A stretch of 9,572 nucleotides of DNA, taken from contig JAFTYN010000027.1 in NCBI GenBank assembly GCA_017461465.1, forward strand, positions 1 through 9,572. Direction: 5' to 3'. A program made the translations under genes and the position numbers. Source of the DNA: Bacilli bacterium. GTDB taxonomy: Bacteria; Bacillota_I; Bacilli_A; RF39; UBA660. The notes under the pieces were generated by a model that searched no databases, was not told where the DNA came from, and saw only the letters and a program-made list of their open reading frames with translations. Below are positions 1-6,534 of this stretch, in pieces (positions within the stretch are counted from its first letter, which is position 1; each line of letters begins with the position of its first letter).

Positions 1-3
1 CAA

Positions 4-77
4 TGGAGCAAGTGATGGGAATCGGACCCACGTCTCAGCCTTGGCAAGGCCGCATTCTACCATTGAACCACACCTGC
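4..77 (-). tRNA. tRNA-Gly (anticodon GCC)
   Basis: On the minus strand the sequence folds as a full cloverleaf. The 7-bp acceptor stem GCAGGTG/CACTTGC contains one G-T pair. The D-arm holds the usual GGTTCAATGGT-type loop. The anticodon stem CGGCC/GGCTG encloses the loop TTGCCAA, whose anticodon GCC reads glycine codons GGC and GGT. The T-arm is GTGGG/CCCAT with loop TCCGATT. The discriminator is T and the CCA end is encoded in the DNA. The gene is 74 nt including CCA. It is the last gene in the window in the direction of transcription and has its own promoter just upstream. Confidence 0.97.
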
Positions 78-87
78 GAATAAATAA

Positions 88-116
88 ATTATACATTAAT
101 TATTAATTAATGTAAA
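88..116 (-). promoter_or_regulatory. Sigma-A-type promoter of tRNA-Gly, with a palindromic spacer
   Basis: Reading the minus strand, a -35 box TTTACA (111-116, five of six consensus bases) is followed by a 17-nt spacer and a perfect -10 box TATAAT (88-93). The -10 box ends 10 nt before the mature tRNA 5' end, so the predicted start lies a few bases before the tRNA. The region 92-114 is a perfect 23-bp palindrome with 11-bp arms and a single central base. It fills the spacer and runs into both boxes. The promoter call is strong; any regulatory role for the palindrome is inference. Confidence 0.85.
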
Positions 117-141
117 GACTTATTTATCAAAAAAAATAAAT

Positions 142-215
142 TGGAGGGGCCGAGCGGATTTGAACCACCGATCGGGGAGTTGCAGTCCCTTGCCTTACCA
201 CTTGGCTACGGCCCC
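142..215 (-). tRNA. tRNA-Cys (anticodon GCA)
   Basis: The minus strand gives a 74-nt cloverleaf with encoded CCA. The acceptor stem GGGGCCG pairs perfectly with CGGCCCC. The D-arm contains AGCCAAGTGGTAAGGC. The anticodon loop CTGCAAC carries anticodon GCA for cysteine, on a stem AGGGA/TCCCC that has one A-C mismatch at its base. The T-arm is CGGTG GTTCAAAT-type and closes normally, and the discriminator is T. The gene sits between ltaS and tRNA-Gly, with its own promoter directly upstream, so it need not depend on readthrough from ltaS. Confidence 0.97.
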
Positions 216-220
216 ATAAC

Positions 221-259
221 TGCGTAAATAAATTATATCAAATAATATTTATTTACGCA
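221..259. repeat. Perfect 13-bp inverted repeat across the tRNA-Cys promoter
   Basis: The left arm TGCGTAAATAAAT (221-233) is the exact reverse complement of the right arm at 247-259, separated by 13 bases. The repeat lies between the ltaS stop codon and tRNA-Cys. One arm covers most of the -35 box; the other covers the start of the -10 box and the expected transcription start. In an ltaS readthrough RNA it would form a 13-bp mostly A-U stem, but no U-run follows, so it is not a classical terminator. It could be an operator or an RNA-end or processing hairpin. Confidence 0.85.
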
Positions 260-260
260 A
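232..260 (-). promoter_or_regulatory. Sigma-A-type promoter of tRNA-Cys
   Basis: On the minus strand a -35-like box TTGCGT (255-260, matching TTG of TTGACA) is followed by a 17-nt spacer and a perfect -10 box TATAAT (232-237). The mature tRNA begins 16 nt beyond the -10 box. The 13 bases from the -10 onward, TATAATTTATTTA, are identical in the tRNA-Gly promoter. The -35 is weak, so activity rests mainly on the -10 and spacing. Confidence 0.7.
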
Positions 261-265
261 GAATT

Positions 266-2308
266 TTATTTAATTTCTGCTATCTTTTCTTCAATTTCTA
301 ATTCTTTTGTCTTTTCAAATAAATCATAAACGATAATTTTATCTGCTATAGAAACTCTATTTTCAGAAATTTTAGTAAAGTTAGCTATATAATCAGTTCC
401 TAGAACTTCATTAACTGAGAGTGCTACACCTTCATCTTTTTGACTATTATAGTACATTTTATCTGTTAACCAGTTACCATTTGGGAATACAACTACATTT
501 TCTTCTACACTAAATATATCTTTTCCAAGTGCATATGGATTATGAAAGTTAAACATATTAGCAAGTGTAGGTTGTACATCATACATTCCCATTACTTTGT
601 CAACTTTCATAGAGTATTGATTATTTTTAGTCCAAATAATAAATGGAACCTCTCTATTAAGTTCATAAGTGTAATCATCAACTACTACATATGATTCATC
701 AGTTTTATCCTTGATTTCATCTTTTACTGGATCATAGTTATAATATCTATTATATTCACTCTTTTTTAATTTAGCATCATGATCACCATATATAACTATT
801 ACAGTATCATCAAGAATATTTTCTTCATCTAATCTATTAATTAGTTCACCTATTGCAGCATCTGCATAATTAACTGATTTAATATAATCACCAATAGTAG
901 TTCCTTCTAAATAAGGAGCCACTTTTTCTTCACCTGTAACTGGGTCATTATATTTCATAGTTACATCAAATTCACTAAATTCACTTATATCACTCCAAGG
1001 AGTATGGTTAGTAAGCATAATTAATGTACCATAGAAATTATCATGTGTACTATCAATTTCTTTAATAATATCTACTGATTGATTAAAGAAAGATTTATCA
1101 GATACACCAAGACCAATTACTTCATCTATAGTATATGCATCTGTATAACAATAGAATTTATCATAGCCTAAATGTGGATACATATTATTTCTATTCCACA
1201 TATCACAGTTATTACCATGCATACTAAATGTATAATAACCTTTTTCTTTTAATAAATTTTGTGTTGAATATGCATAATTTCTATTCCAATAACTTACAAA
1301 TACTGTACCAGATGAAACTGGAAGTAATGATGTATTTAAAGTAAACTCTGAATCACTACTAGTTCCTACTGATTCTTGTGAATGGAAATTAGTAAAATAC
1401 ATACCTTGATTAGAAAGTCTATTTAAATTAGGAGTTATTTCAACACCATTTATAGTTGCCCCAATAAGCCAGTTTTGAATACTTTCAGCATGTATCATTA
1501 ATACATTTTTTCCTTCATATATATTAGTATACTTATTTGTTGTATCTTCATTTTTATTTAAAGCAAAGTAATCAACAAATTCTTTAACTGCTGTATCTAG
1601 TCCAAAAAGTGGACTTATTTGTGGTTTTAATGACGCTATTACATCATTACCTTGATATACATATATACCAAATTGCATAACCACATATTCCCTATTCCAT
1701 TGTTTTTTTAGACGACTTAAATCTGTTCCTGTAAGCATAGATATAAAGAACCCTAAAACAATTAACCCTGCTAACATAGTATTCATAGCTCTTATTTTAC
1801 CTATTTCAATTTCACTTACAAGATCGTAATAACCTCTTTTCTTTAAATAACTATTTATAAAGAAAAATATTATTAATGGAATAAAAAATATAAAATCTTT
1901 AAGTTCAACTATTTTAGTTAAAGCATCTGCAACAGAAAGTCCTTGACCTGCTGTTGCAAGAAGCGATAACGAAGTAAATGAATAAAAATTATTATAATAT
2001 ACACTATTTATAAAGCATATTAATGTAAATATTATAGACCAAACCGAAAAATACTTAAATTGATTATGTGGTTTAAATAAATAACCTAAAGCTCCAATTA
2101 TAAGTATTACAGATAAATCTGCAAGTACTGGTTTAATATTCCAAAATGCTTCGGTTGTAAAATATCTAAGAAGAGTTGAATTAAAAAGTGATACAACTAT
2201 ATAACTAATAAATAAAATATTAGTTCTAGCATAAGTACTACTGAATAATTTAAACTTCTTAAACTTATTTATACACTCATACAATACCTTTTTTAACTTC
2301 TCTTTCAT
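266..2308 (-). CDS. ltaS: Lipoteichoic acid synthase family membrane sulfatase (LtaS-type)
   Basis: The 680-residue product fits the LtaS/MdoB phosphoglycerol transferase family. Family members transfer glycerol-phosphate from phosphatidylglycerol to a growing polymer on the outer face of the membrane. Five hydrophobic segments lie at about residues 29-48, 60-78, 86-103, 135-154 and 176-195. An extracellular alkaline-phosphatase-fold domain follows from about 265. Visible active-site elements are E275 in HAES, the putative nucleophile T316 in GTSSDSEF, H364 and W371-N-R373, H435 in TNHTPW, and D509-H510 in YGDHDA. These match the metal-binding and catalytic motifs of staphylococcal LtaS, and the length is close to its 646 residues. 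The ATG has an AGAGGT ribosome binding site at 2314-2319. The gene has its own promoter and ends upstream of two tRNA genes. The family is secure; lipoteichoic acid as the product, rather than a related glycerophosphate polymer, is inferred. Confidence 0.9.
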   Translation of the reverse strand: MKEKLKKVLYECINKFKKFKLFSSTYARTNILFISYIVVSLFNSTLLRYFTTEAFWNIKPVLADLSVILIIGALGYLFKPHNQFKYFSVWSIIFTLICFINSVYYNNFYSFTSLSLLATAGQGLSVADALTKIVELKDFIFFIPLIIFFFINSYLKKRGYYDLVSEIEIGKIRAMNTMLAGLIVLGFFISMLTGTDLSRLKKQWNREYVVMQFGIYVYQGNDVIASLKPQISPLFGLDTAVKEFVDYFALNKNEDTTNKYTNIYEGKNVLMIHAESIQNWLIGATINGVEITPNLNRLSNQGMYFTNFHSQESVGTSSDSEFTLNTSLLPVSSGTVFVSYWNRNYAYSTQNLLKEKGYYTFSMHGNNCDMWNRNNMYPHLGYDKFYCYTDAYTIDEVIGLGVSDKSFFNQSVDIIKEIDSTHDNFYGTLIMLTNHTPWSDISEFSEFDVTMKYNDPVTGEEKVAPYLEGTTIGDYIKSVNYADAAIGELINRLDEENILDDTVIVIYGDHDAKLKKSEYNRYYNYDPVKDEIKDKTDESYVVVDDYTYELNREVPFIIWTKNNQYSMKVDKVMGMYDVQPTLANMFNFHNPYALGKDIFSVEENVVVFPNGNWLTDKMYYNSQKDEGVALSVNEVLGTDYIANFTKISENRVSIADKIIVYDLFEKTKELEIEEKIAEIK

Positions 2309-2333
2309 AATTCACCTCTGACTCGCAAATAAG

Positions 2334-2362
2334 ATTATATCACTTTTTATTAGTTTTAACAA
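2334..2362 (-). promoter_or_regulatory. Promoter of ltaS
   Basis: The minus strand shows TTGTTA (2357-2362, four of six -35 consensus bases), a 17-nt spacer and a perfect TATAAT (2334-2339). A TG one base upstream of the -10 box makes it an extended -10. The -35 box lies just past the stop codon of the upstream ATPase gene. No U-tract terminator precedes it, so ltaS may also receive readthrough. Confidence 0.75.
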
Positions 2363-2363
2363 A

Positions 2364-4142
2364 CTACTGACTATTCCTACTTACGAACCATATATTACTA
2401 ACATCACAGCTTTCACTAGAAGGAGCTGGATCTGGCATATCAAATTTAACTATTACTGGTACTTTAAAAGCACTACCGAATGCTATACAGTTACCAGGTT
2501 GTAATATTTTTAACCTTTTTACTATTTCATTAGTAATATTTGGAACTATTTCTTTTATATAATCAATATCTCTAGGGTGAAGCATCTTAAATATTAAGAA
2601 ATTACTACATTGTGATAAAGTAGTTTCTGAAAGTTCTGATGGTCTTTGTGAAATAAGACCTAAAAGAACACCATATTTACGACCTTCCTTAGTAATACGT
2701 TCAAATATATTATATCCAAGCAAATCTACATCAGTATCATTTTGTACATATCTATGTGCTTCTTCAAGTACTATATGAAATGGTATGGTTGCTCTATTAG
2801 GTAATGATTTAGCGTAATCAAATAATAATTTAGAATATATTTTAGTAACACTTTTAGCAAATCTATCATCTACATAATTTATATTAAAGTTTATTATTTG
2901 TGCTTTTCTACCATTAATAGCAGTTAATAATTCTTTAATAAACTGTTCTTTGGCAACATATTCTTCAATTTCAAAATATTTAGCATAATCACCATTTACT
3001 AATCCATGTAATCTTACTTTTAAAGTATTTGCTTCATCAAATATCTTATCACTCTTTAATACACCTTCAGAAATAAGTGCAAAATCAAATGCTGCTTGTA
3101 AATCTTGTAAAGTATATTTAAATGATCCATCAGGTAAACTCAACTCTAAATTATCAGTTAAGAAAGATTGGAAAAAAGCAGTAATTATTTCCATATCTCT
3201 CATCTTTCCAGTATCATCTATAAAGAAACACTGTTTAAGAGGTCTTGTGTAACCTGGTTGATAAATTGGAGTATCTAAGTTTAATTCTCTAGTATTATAA
3301 GAAGCAAGAACAGATACTAACTGGTCTCTTATTTGTGGTGAAGGTCTACCACTACTTAATATATCAAGTAATGCTCTAGAAATAATATCATTCTTATGTT
3401 TTAATACTAATTCTTCATCACGCCCAAATACTGTTACTAATTTTAAAGCTTTTTCTATTATTGGTAATTGCGATGGTTTTTCTGCTCCAAGTAATAAAGC
3501 ATAATCATCTAAAGATAGTAACCATGGTGGTATTTTTAAAATTTCATTATCTGGAAATTTTGTATTTGTTGTATAACTTTTAAAGTTAATATTAGGATTT
3601 TTAGTATTTAATTCAGAGAATGCTCTATGATATTCACCATAAGCATCGAAGATAAAAATACTAGCGCGATATGGTATAGCTTGTTGTTTTTCAAAAAGAT
3701 TTTGAAATATTCTTGCTACTGAGCAAGATTTACCACTACCAGTTGAACCAAATATTGCAAAGTGATGCCCAAAAAATTGGTTAACACTCATACCTATAGT
3801 AACTCCACCATATACTGAACTTTTTCCAATATTTAAATGCAAATGATCTCTATAATTATCAACACCAATTATTATTGGTACTTTTTCTTTACTAACCAAT
3901 TTAACAATTGACCCAAAAGAAGGTTTATTAATAACACCAAAAACAAAAGAGCCATCTATTATTTCACCAAGCAAATTAATATATGCTATTCCATCTCTAA
4001 TATCAGTAATTTCACCAATACATTGTCTTTCAGAATCTTCCATAATAACATGTGTACTAATTAAATTAGACATTTTACTAACATCCACTGTTAATTTAAG
4101 CATAATTTCATTATCATTAATACCTATAATATTTCCTAGCAT
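2364..4142 (-). CDS. HerA/DUF87-family hexameric ATPase (FtsK-HerA superfamily)
   Basis: The 592-residue protein has the layout of HerA-type DNA translocases. An N-terminal small beta-barrel (HAS-barrel-like) spans about residues 1-75, followed by an ATPase core. Walker A is GSTGSGKS at 132-139. Walker B is FHIVLEEAHRYV at 455-466, with the acidic pair E460-E461. A conserved ERITKEGRKYG segment at 481-491 probably supplies the arginine finger, and LISQRPSELS at 497-506 matches the sensor motif of the family. A FDAYGEY stretch at 165-171 is also family-like. HerA proteins usually form hexamers that pump DNA with a nuclease such as NurA, or with effector subunits in some defence systems. No such partner lies within this window. 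The ATG is preceded by AGGAAG. The gene has its own promoter behind the yqeH terminator and ends in TAG. The cellular role is unknown. Confidence 0.88.
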   Translation of the reverse strand: MLGNIIGINDNEIMLKLTVDVSKMSNLISTHVIMEDSERQCIGEITDIRDGIAYINLLGEIIDGSFVFGVINKPSFGSIVKLVSKEKVPIIIGVDNYRDHLHLNIGKSSVYGGVTIGMSVNQFFGHHFAIFGSTGSGKSCSVARIFQNLFEKQQAIPYRASIFIFDAYGEYHRAFSELNTKNPNINFKSYTTNTKFPDNEILKIPPWLLSLDDYALLLGAEKPSQLPIIEKALKLVTVFGRDEELVLKHKNDIISRALLDILSSGRPSPQIRDQLVSVLASYNTRELNLDTPIYQPGYTRPLKQCFFIDDTGKMRDMEIITAFFQSFLTDNLELSLPDGSFKYTLQDLQAAFDFALISEGVLKSDKIFDEANTLKVRLHGLVNGDYAKYFEIEEYVAKEQFIKELLTAINGRKAQIINFNINYVDDRFAKSVTKIYSKLLFDYAKSLPNRATIPFHIVLEEAHRYVQNDTDVDLLGYNIFERITKEGRKYGVLLGLISQRPSELSETTLSQCSNFLIFKMLHPRDIDYIKEIVPNITNEIVKRLKILQPGNCIAFGSAFKVPVIVKFDMPDPAPSSESCDVSNIWFVSRNSQ

Positions 4143-4166
4143 TTACACACTTCCTATTCTGTATTA

Positions 4167-4176
4167 ATTATACCAA
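4167..4176 (-). promoter_or_regulatory. Extended -10 promoter of the HerA-type ATPase gene
   Basis: The minus strand has a perfect TATAAT (4167-4172) preceded by TTGG, which supplies the TG of an extended -10. At 17 nt spacing the -35 region is only a T-run that overlaps the U-tract of the yqeH terminator, so no good -35 box exists. The predicted 5' leader is about 18-20 nt and includes the AGGAAG ribosome binding site. Confidence 0.6.
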
Positions 4177-4186
4177 TTTTAAAGAT

Positions 4187-4213
4187 AAAAAAAAAGTATT
4201 AATTAAAATACTT
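4187..4213 (-). terminator. Intrinsic terminator after yqeH
   Basis: On the minus strand a 7-bp stem AAGTATT/AATACTT (plus-strand arms 4194-4200 and 4207-4213, 6-nt loop) is followed directly by nine T residues (A-tract 4187-4195, overlapping the stem end). The hairpin begins 2 nt after the yqeH stop codon. The stem is A/U-rich and short, but the T-run is long. Confidence 0.75.
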
Positions 4214-4215
4214 CT

Positions 4216-5208
4216 TTATACTAATGATTTTCTTGTATATACTTTAACATCTTCTAAAGTACTAACAATAACCTTCTCATTATTAGTAAACTTGATAAAA
4301 CCTAGTCCATTAATAACTAAATCTTCACCTTTTCTAACCATAATTTCTTTAGAAACTAAATTAGGAATATCTTTAGTTTTGTAATATCTATCTACTTTTA
4401 AATTATTACTTATAAACATTGTTATATTATTATCACTTAAATCAAGTTTAAATATATCTTCTATAAGAATACAACTTTCTGTTTTTATTTGATAAGTGAT
4501 TGGTTTAATTTCATGATTAGGTACTATTTTCTTAAGTAAGTCAACACTTACTATATTTTCTATTGAACCATCGCTAAGCAATCCAGGAGTATCAATAAAA
4601 GTAAGCTCATCATCAAATTTTATTTCAATACTATTTAAAGTAGTTGATGGAAGCATACTTGTTGTAATACTAGGCTTATTACTAGAATAATTATAAATAA
4701 TTTTATTTATTAAAGTACTTTTACCAGCATTAGTAAACCCTACTACATATATATTATTTGAAGTTCTATGCTCTTTAATTTTAGCTATTAATTCATCAAA
4801 ATGATAATTTTTATTACTACTTACAATAATTTTATCTACAATATTTAAATTATACTTATCTACATACTTTAATAATCTTTCTTCATAAATTATTTTAGGA
4901 AGTATATCTCTTTTAGTAAGAACTAATAAAATATCATTTTTTATATTTTCTTTAATAATATCTATATCTTCTGGCAAATTAAATAAATCCATAACTAAAA
5001 TAACTAAATCTTTACCATTAATACTCTTTAAAATACTTATAAAATCATCATTTGTTTTAGCTATATTCTTATAATCTCCATAGTTCTTAATTCTAAAACA
5101 TCTTTCACATATAGTAGCAGTTTCATATTTATTTTCCGCTATATATCCTTCTAGATGTCTATCTGTAAACTGCATTACAGCTCCACAACCACAGCATTTT
5201 TTAGTCAT
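4216..5208 (-). CDS. yqeH: Circularly permuted ribosome-assembly GTPase YqeH
   Basis: The 330-residue protein is a YqeH-type GTPase. In Bacillus this family is needed for biogenesis or stability of the 30S ribosomal subunit. It starts with a four-Cys zinc-finger: C5-x2-C8 and C34-x2-C37 in CERCFRIKNYG. The GTPase motifs then come in permuted order: G4 TKRD (98-101), G5-like SSNK (130-133), G1/P-loop GFTNAGKST (157-165) and G3 DTPG (206-209). A C-terminal domain of about 110 residues follows, for RNA or protein contacts. It is slightly shorter than the B. subtilis protein (about 366 residues). The ATG overlaps the end of yqeG by 8 bp, and the AAGGT ribosome binding site lies inside yqeG. Pairing with yqeG is typical of Bacillota; the usual next genes of that cluster (nadD, yqeK, rsfS) are absent here. 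Confidence 0.95.
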   Translation of the reverse strand: MTKKCCGCGAVMQFTDRHLEGYIAENKYETATICERCFRIKNYGDYKNIAKTNDDFISILKSINGKDLVILVMDLFNLPEDIDIIKENIKNDILLVLTKRDILPKIIYEERLLKYVDKYNLNIVDKIIVSSNKNYHFDELIAKIKEHRTSNNIYVVGFTNAGKSTLINKIIYNYSSNKPSITTSMLPSTTLNSIEIKFDDELTFIDTPGLLSDGSIENIVSVDLLKKIVPNHEIKPITYQIKTESCILIEDIFKLDLSDNNITMFISNNLKVDRYYKTKDIPNLVSKEIMVRKGEDLVINGLGFIKFTNNEKVIVSTLEDVKVYTRKSLV

Positions 5209-5722
5209 AATATCTACCTTTATAGAATAAATCTAATTTACTTAATTTCTTTATAAGTTTATTTTCTCTATAACGATTAAATTTAGTAAAAATTAAATCT
5301 TTTTTAGAAATAGGATTAATTAAAATAGTAGTTATACCAACATTATTACCACCAATTATGTCAGTAAGTATTTGATCCCCTATAATAGCAACTTGGCTTT
5401 CATTAAATTTATAATGTTCTAAAACATAATTAAATTTTTTAGGCGATGGTTTAAAACATCTAAAACAACAATCTACATCTAAACCTTCTTTAAATGGAGT
5501 AAGTCTTTTTTTACCACTATTAGAAAAAATAATAACTTTAAAACCTAATTCTTTTAATTTTTTAAATAATTCCTTATTTTTCTTAGAAGGAACTTTATCT
5601 GTATAAGGTACTAACGTATTATCTAAATCAAATAATAAACATTTAATACCTCTTGCTTTTAATTTTTCATAATTTATTGTATATATACTTTTTTTATAAA
5701 TATCTGGCACATATTTTTCCAT
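5201..5722 (-). CDS. yqeG: YqeG family HAD-type phosphatase
   Basis: The 173-residue cytoplasmic protein belongs to the HAD superfamily, subfamily IIIA, as YqeG. Motif I is FDLDNTLV at 31-38, with nucleophile D32 and acid/base D34. Motif II is FSNSG at 66-70. The motif III lysine is K91 in KPSPKKF, and motif IV is IGDQILTD at 114-121. Members are presumed Mg-dependent phosphatases; some family members in plants and yeast act on phosphatidylglycerol-phosphate. That substrate is only a possibility here, though LtaS nearby consumes phosphatidylglycerol. The length is normal. The gene has its own promoter, an AAGGGTG ribosome binding site and an 8-bp overlap with yqeH, so the two are surely co-transcribed. 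Confidence 0.93.
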   Translation of the reverse strand: MEKYVPDIYKKSIYTINYEKLKARGIKCLLFDLDNTLVPYTDKVPSKKNKELFKKLKELGFKVIIFSNSGKKRLTPFKEGLDVDCCFRCFKPSPKKFNYVLEHYKFNESQVAIIGDQILTDIIGGNNVGITTILINPISKKDLIFTKFNRYRENKLIKKLSKLDLFYKGRYYD

Positions 5723-5746
5723 GATATATCACCCTTTACATGTTTA

Positions 5747-5775
5747 ATTTTACCATAATAAAGGATTTTAGTAAA
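5747..5775 (-). promoter_or_regulatory. Promoter of yqeG-yqeH
   Basis: The minus strand has TTTACT (5770-5775, four of six -35 bases), a 17-nt spacer and TAAAAT (5747-5752). TATGG before the -10 box supplies an extended -10 TG. It lies immediately beyond the thymidylate-operon terminator and about 25 nt before the yqeG ATG. Confidence 0.75.
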
Positions 5776-5776
5776 T

Positions 5777-5807
5777 AAAAAGCAATAATTAAATATTATT
5801 GCTTTTT
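5777..5807 (-). terminator. Intrinsic terminator of the thymidylate operon
   Basis: A perfect 13-bp stem AAAAAGCAATAAT/ATTATTGCTTTTT (plus-strand arms 5777-5789 and 5795-5807) encloses a 5-nt loop. The symmetrical A-stem-T form gives a T-run on either strand. The right arm contains the last codons and the TAA of thymidylate kinase, so the hairpin forms from the very end of the coding sequence. Confidence 0.85.
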
Positions 5808-6533
5808 ATACTCTTTTATAGGTTCATACATTACTGTTTTAGTAAGTTCACCTTTAATTAAATTATAAACTTCTTCACTTATATCAGTTGGTGTTTTTAT
5901 GTCATCTTTAGTAACACCAGAAGTTTTAGTAGCACACTCAATTGTTTTAAAATTATATCTCCTAGCTACTTCAATATATGCTTTTTCAGCATGTATTAAA
6001 TGTTCTGGATTTGCTTCATGTTGATCTGCTTTTTCTTCTCTACCACTTTTTAAAATAGTAGCAGCTTCATAAGGCATATGTAAGAATAGGCAAATATCAG
6101 GTTTAGCAAGTTCAAGTAAACCAAATTCTAGTTTATCAAGCCAGCTATACATATCTTCTCTTTTCTTATCATCAAATATTTTTCCACCTTGATGTGCCAT
6201 ATTAGAAAATACATATCTATCTAAAATAACATTAGTTCCACTTTCTAGTTCTTCTAAAATCATCGGCATATTATATTTTCTATCTGCAGCATAATATAAA
6301 GATGATACTTTAGGATCTACATTAGGTGCAGTTTCTGGAAACCATCCATCACATATATAATCTTTTCCTAAATAAGGTCCACCTACTATTTTACCTGTTG
6401 GTGTATCATACATAGGAAAACTAAATTTTACAACTGGATAACCTTCTTTTTTTAGTCTATCCATTAATATATTAGTCTGTGTTTCTTTTCCAGAGCAATC
6501 AGTTCCTTCAATAACAATTAATTTACCTCTCAT
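5796..6533 (-). CDS. tmk: Thymidylate kinase (dTMP kinase), long variant
   Basis: The 245-residue P-loop kinase phosphorylates dTMP to dTDP with ATP. The P-loop is IEGTDCSGKETQ at 8-19. FPMYDTPTGK at 39-48 and the DRYVFSNMAHQG segment at 105-116 carry the Arg and other residues typical of dTMP binding in TMK. REEKADQHEANPEHL (165-179) corresponds to the LID region, followed by the family helix with EKAYIEVARRYN. It is longer than usual (about 205-215 residues) because of a longer loop between FP and DRY (48-75) and a charged C-terminal tail. The residue after the P-loop Lys is Glu rather than Ser/Thr, giving GKET. It starts one base after the dihydrofolate reductase stop, with an AGGAG site 8 nt before the ATG. 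The operon context strongly supports dTMP as substrate; another deoxynucleoside monophosphate is the main alternative. Confidence 0.88.
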   Translation of the reverse strand: MRGKLIVIEGTDCSGKETQTNILMDRLKKEGYPVVKFSFPMYDTPTGKIVGGPYLGKDYICDGWFPETAPNVDPKVSSLYYAADRKYNMPMILEELESGTNVILDRYVFSNMAHQGGKIFDDKKREDMYSWLDKLEFGLLELAKPDICLFLHMPYEAATILKSGREEKADQHEANPEHLIHAEKAYIEVARRYNFKTIECATKTSGVTKDDIKTPTDISEEVYNLIKGELTKTVMYEPIKEYKKQ

Positions 6534-6534
6534 A

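Noticed and set aside
121..141. Eight-T run just after tRNA-Cys as a terminator
   Set aside because: Only a weak 5-bp hairpin is possible around it. Termination off the tRNA fold itself cannot be judged from sequence, so no feature was called.
221..259. Inverted repeat as the ltaS intrinsic terminator
   Set aside because: The stem is long but is followed by GTTATGGGG, with no T-run. The tRNA-Cys -10 box overlaps the repeat, so an operator or processing hairpin is at least as likely.
2351..2366. 6-bp hairpin (TAGTTT/AAACTA) at the end of the HerA-type gene as a terminator
   Set aside because: On the minus strand it is followed by an A-rich stretch with no T-run, and it contains the ltaS -35 box. 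Readthrough seems likely.
2364..4142. Defence island around the HerA-type ATPase
   Set aside because: The neighbours are core genes (yqeH, yqeG, ltaS, tRNAs). There are no nuclease, SIR2, methylase or mobile-element genes in the window.
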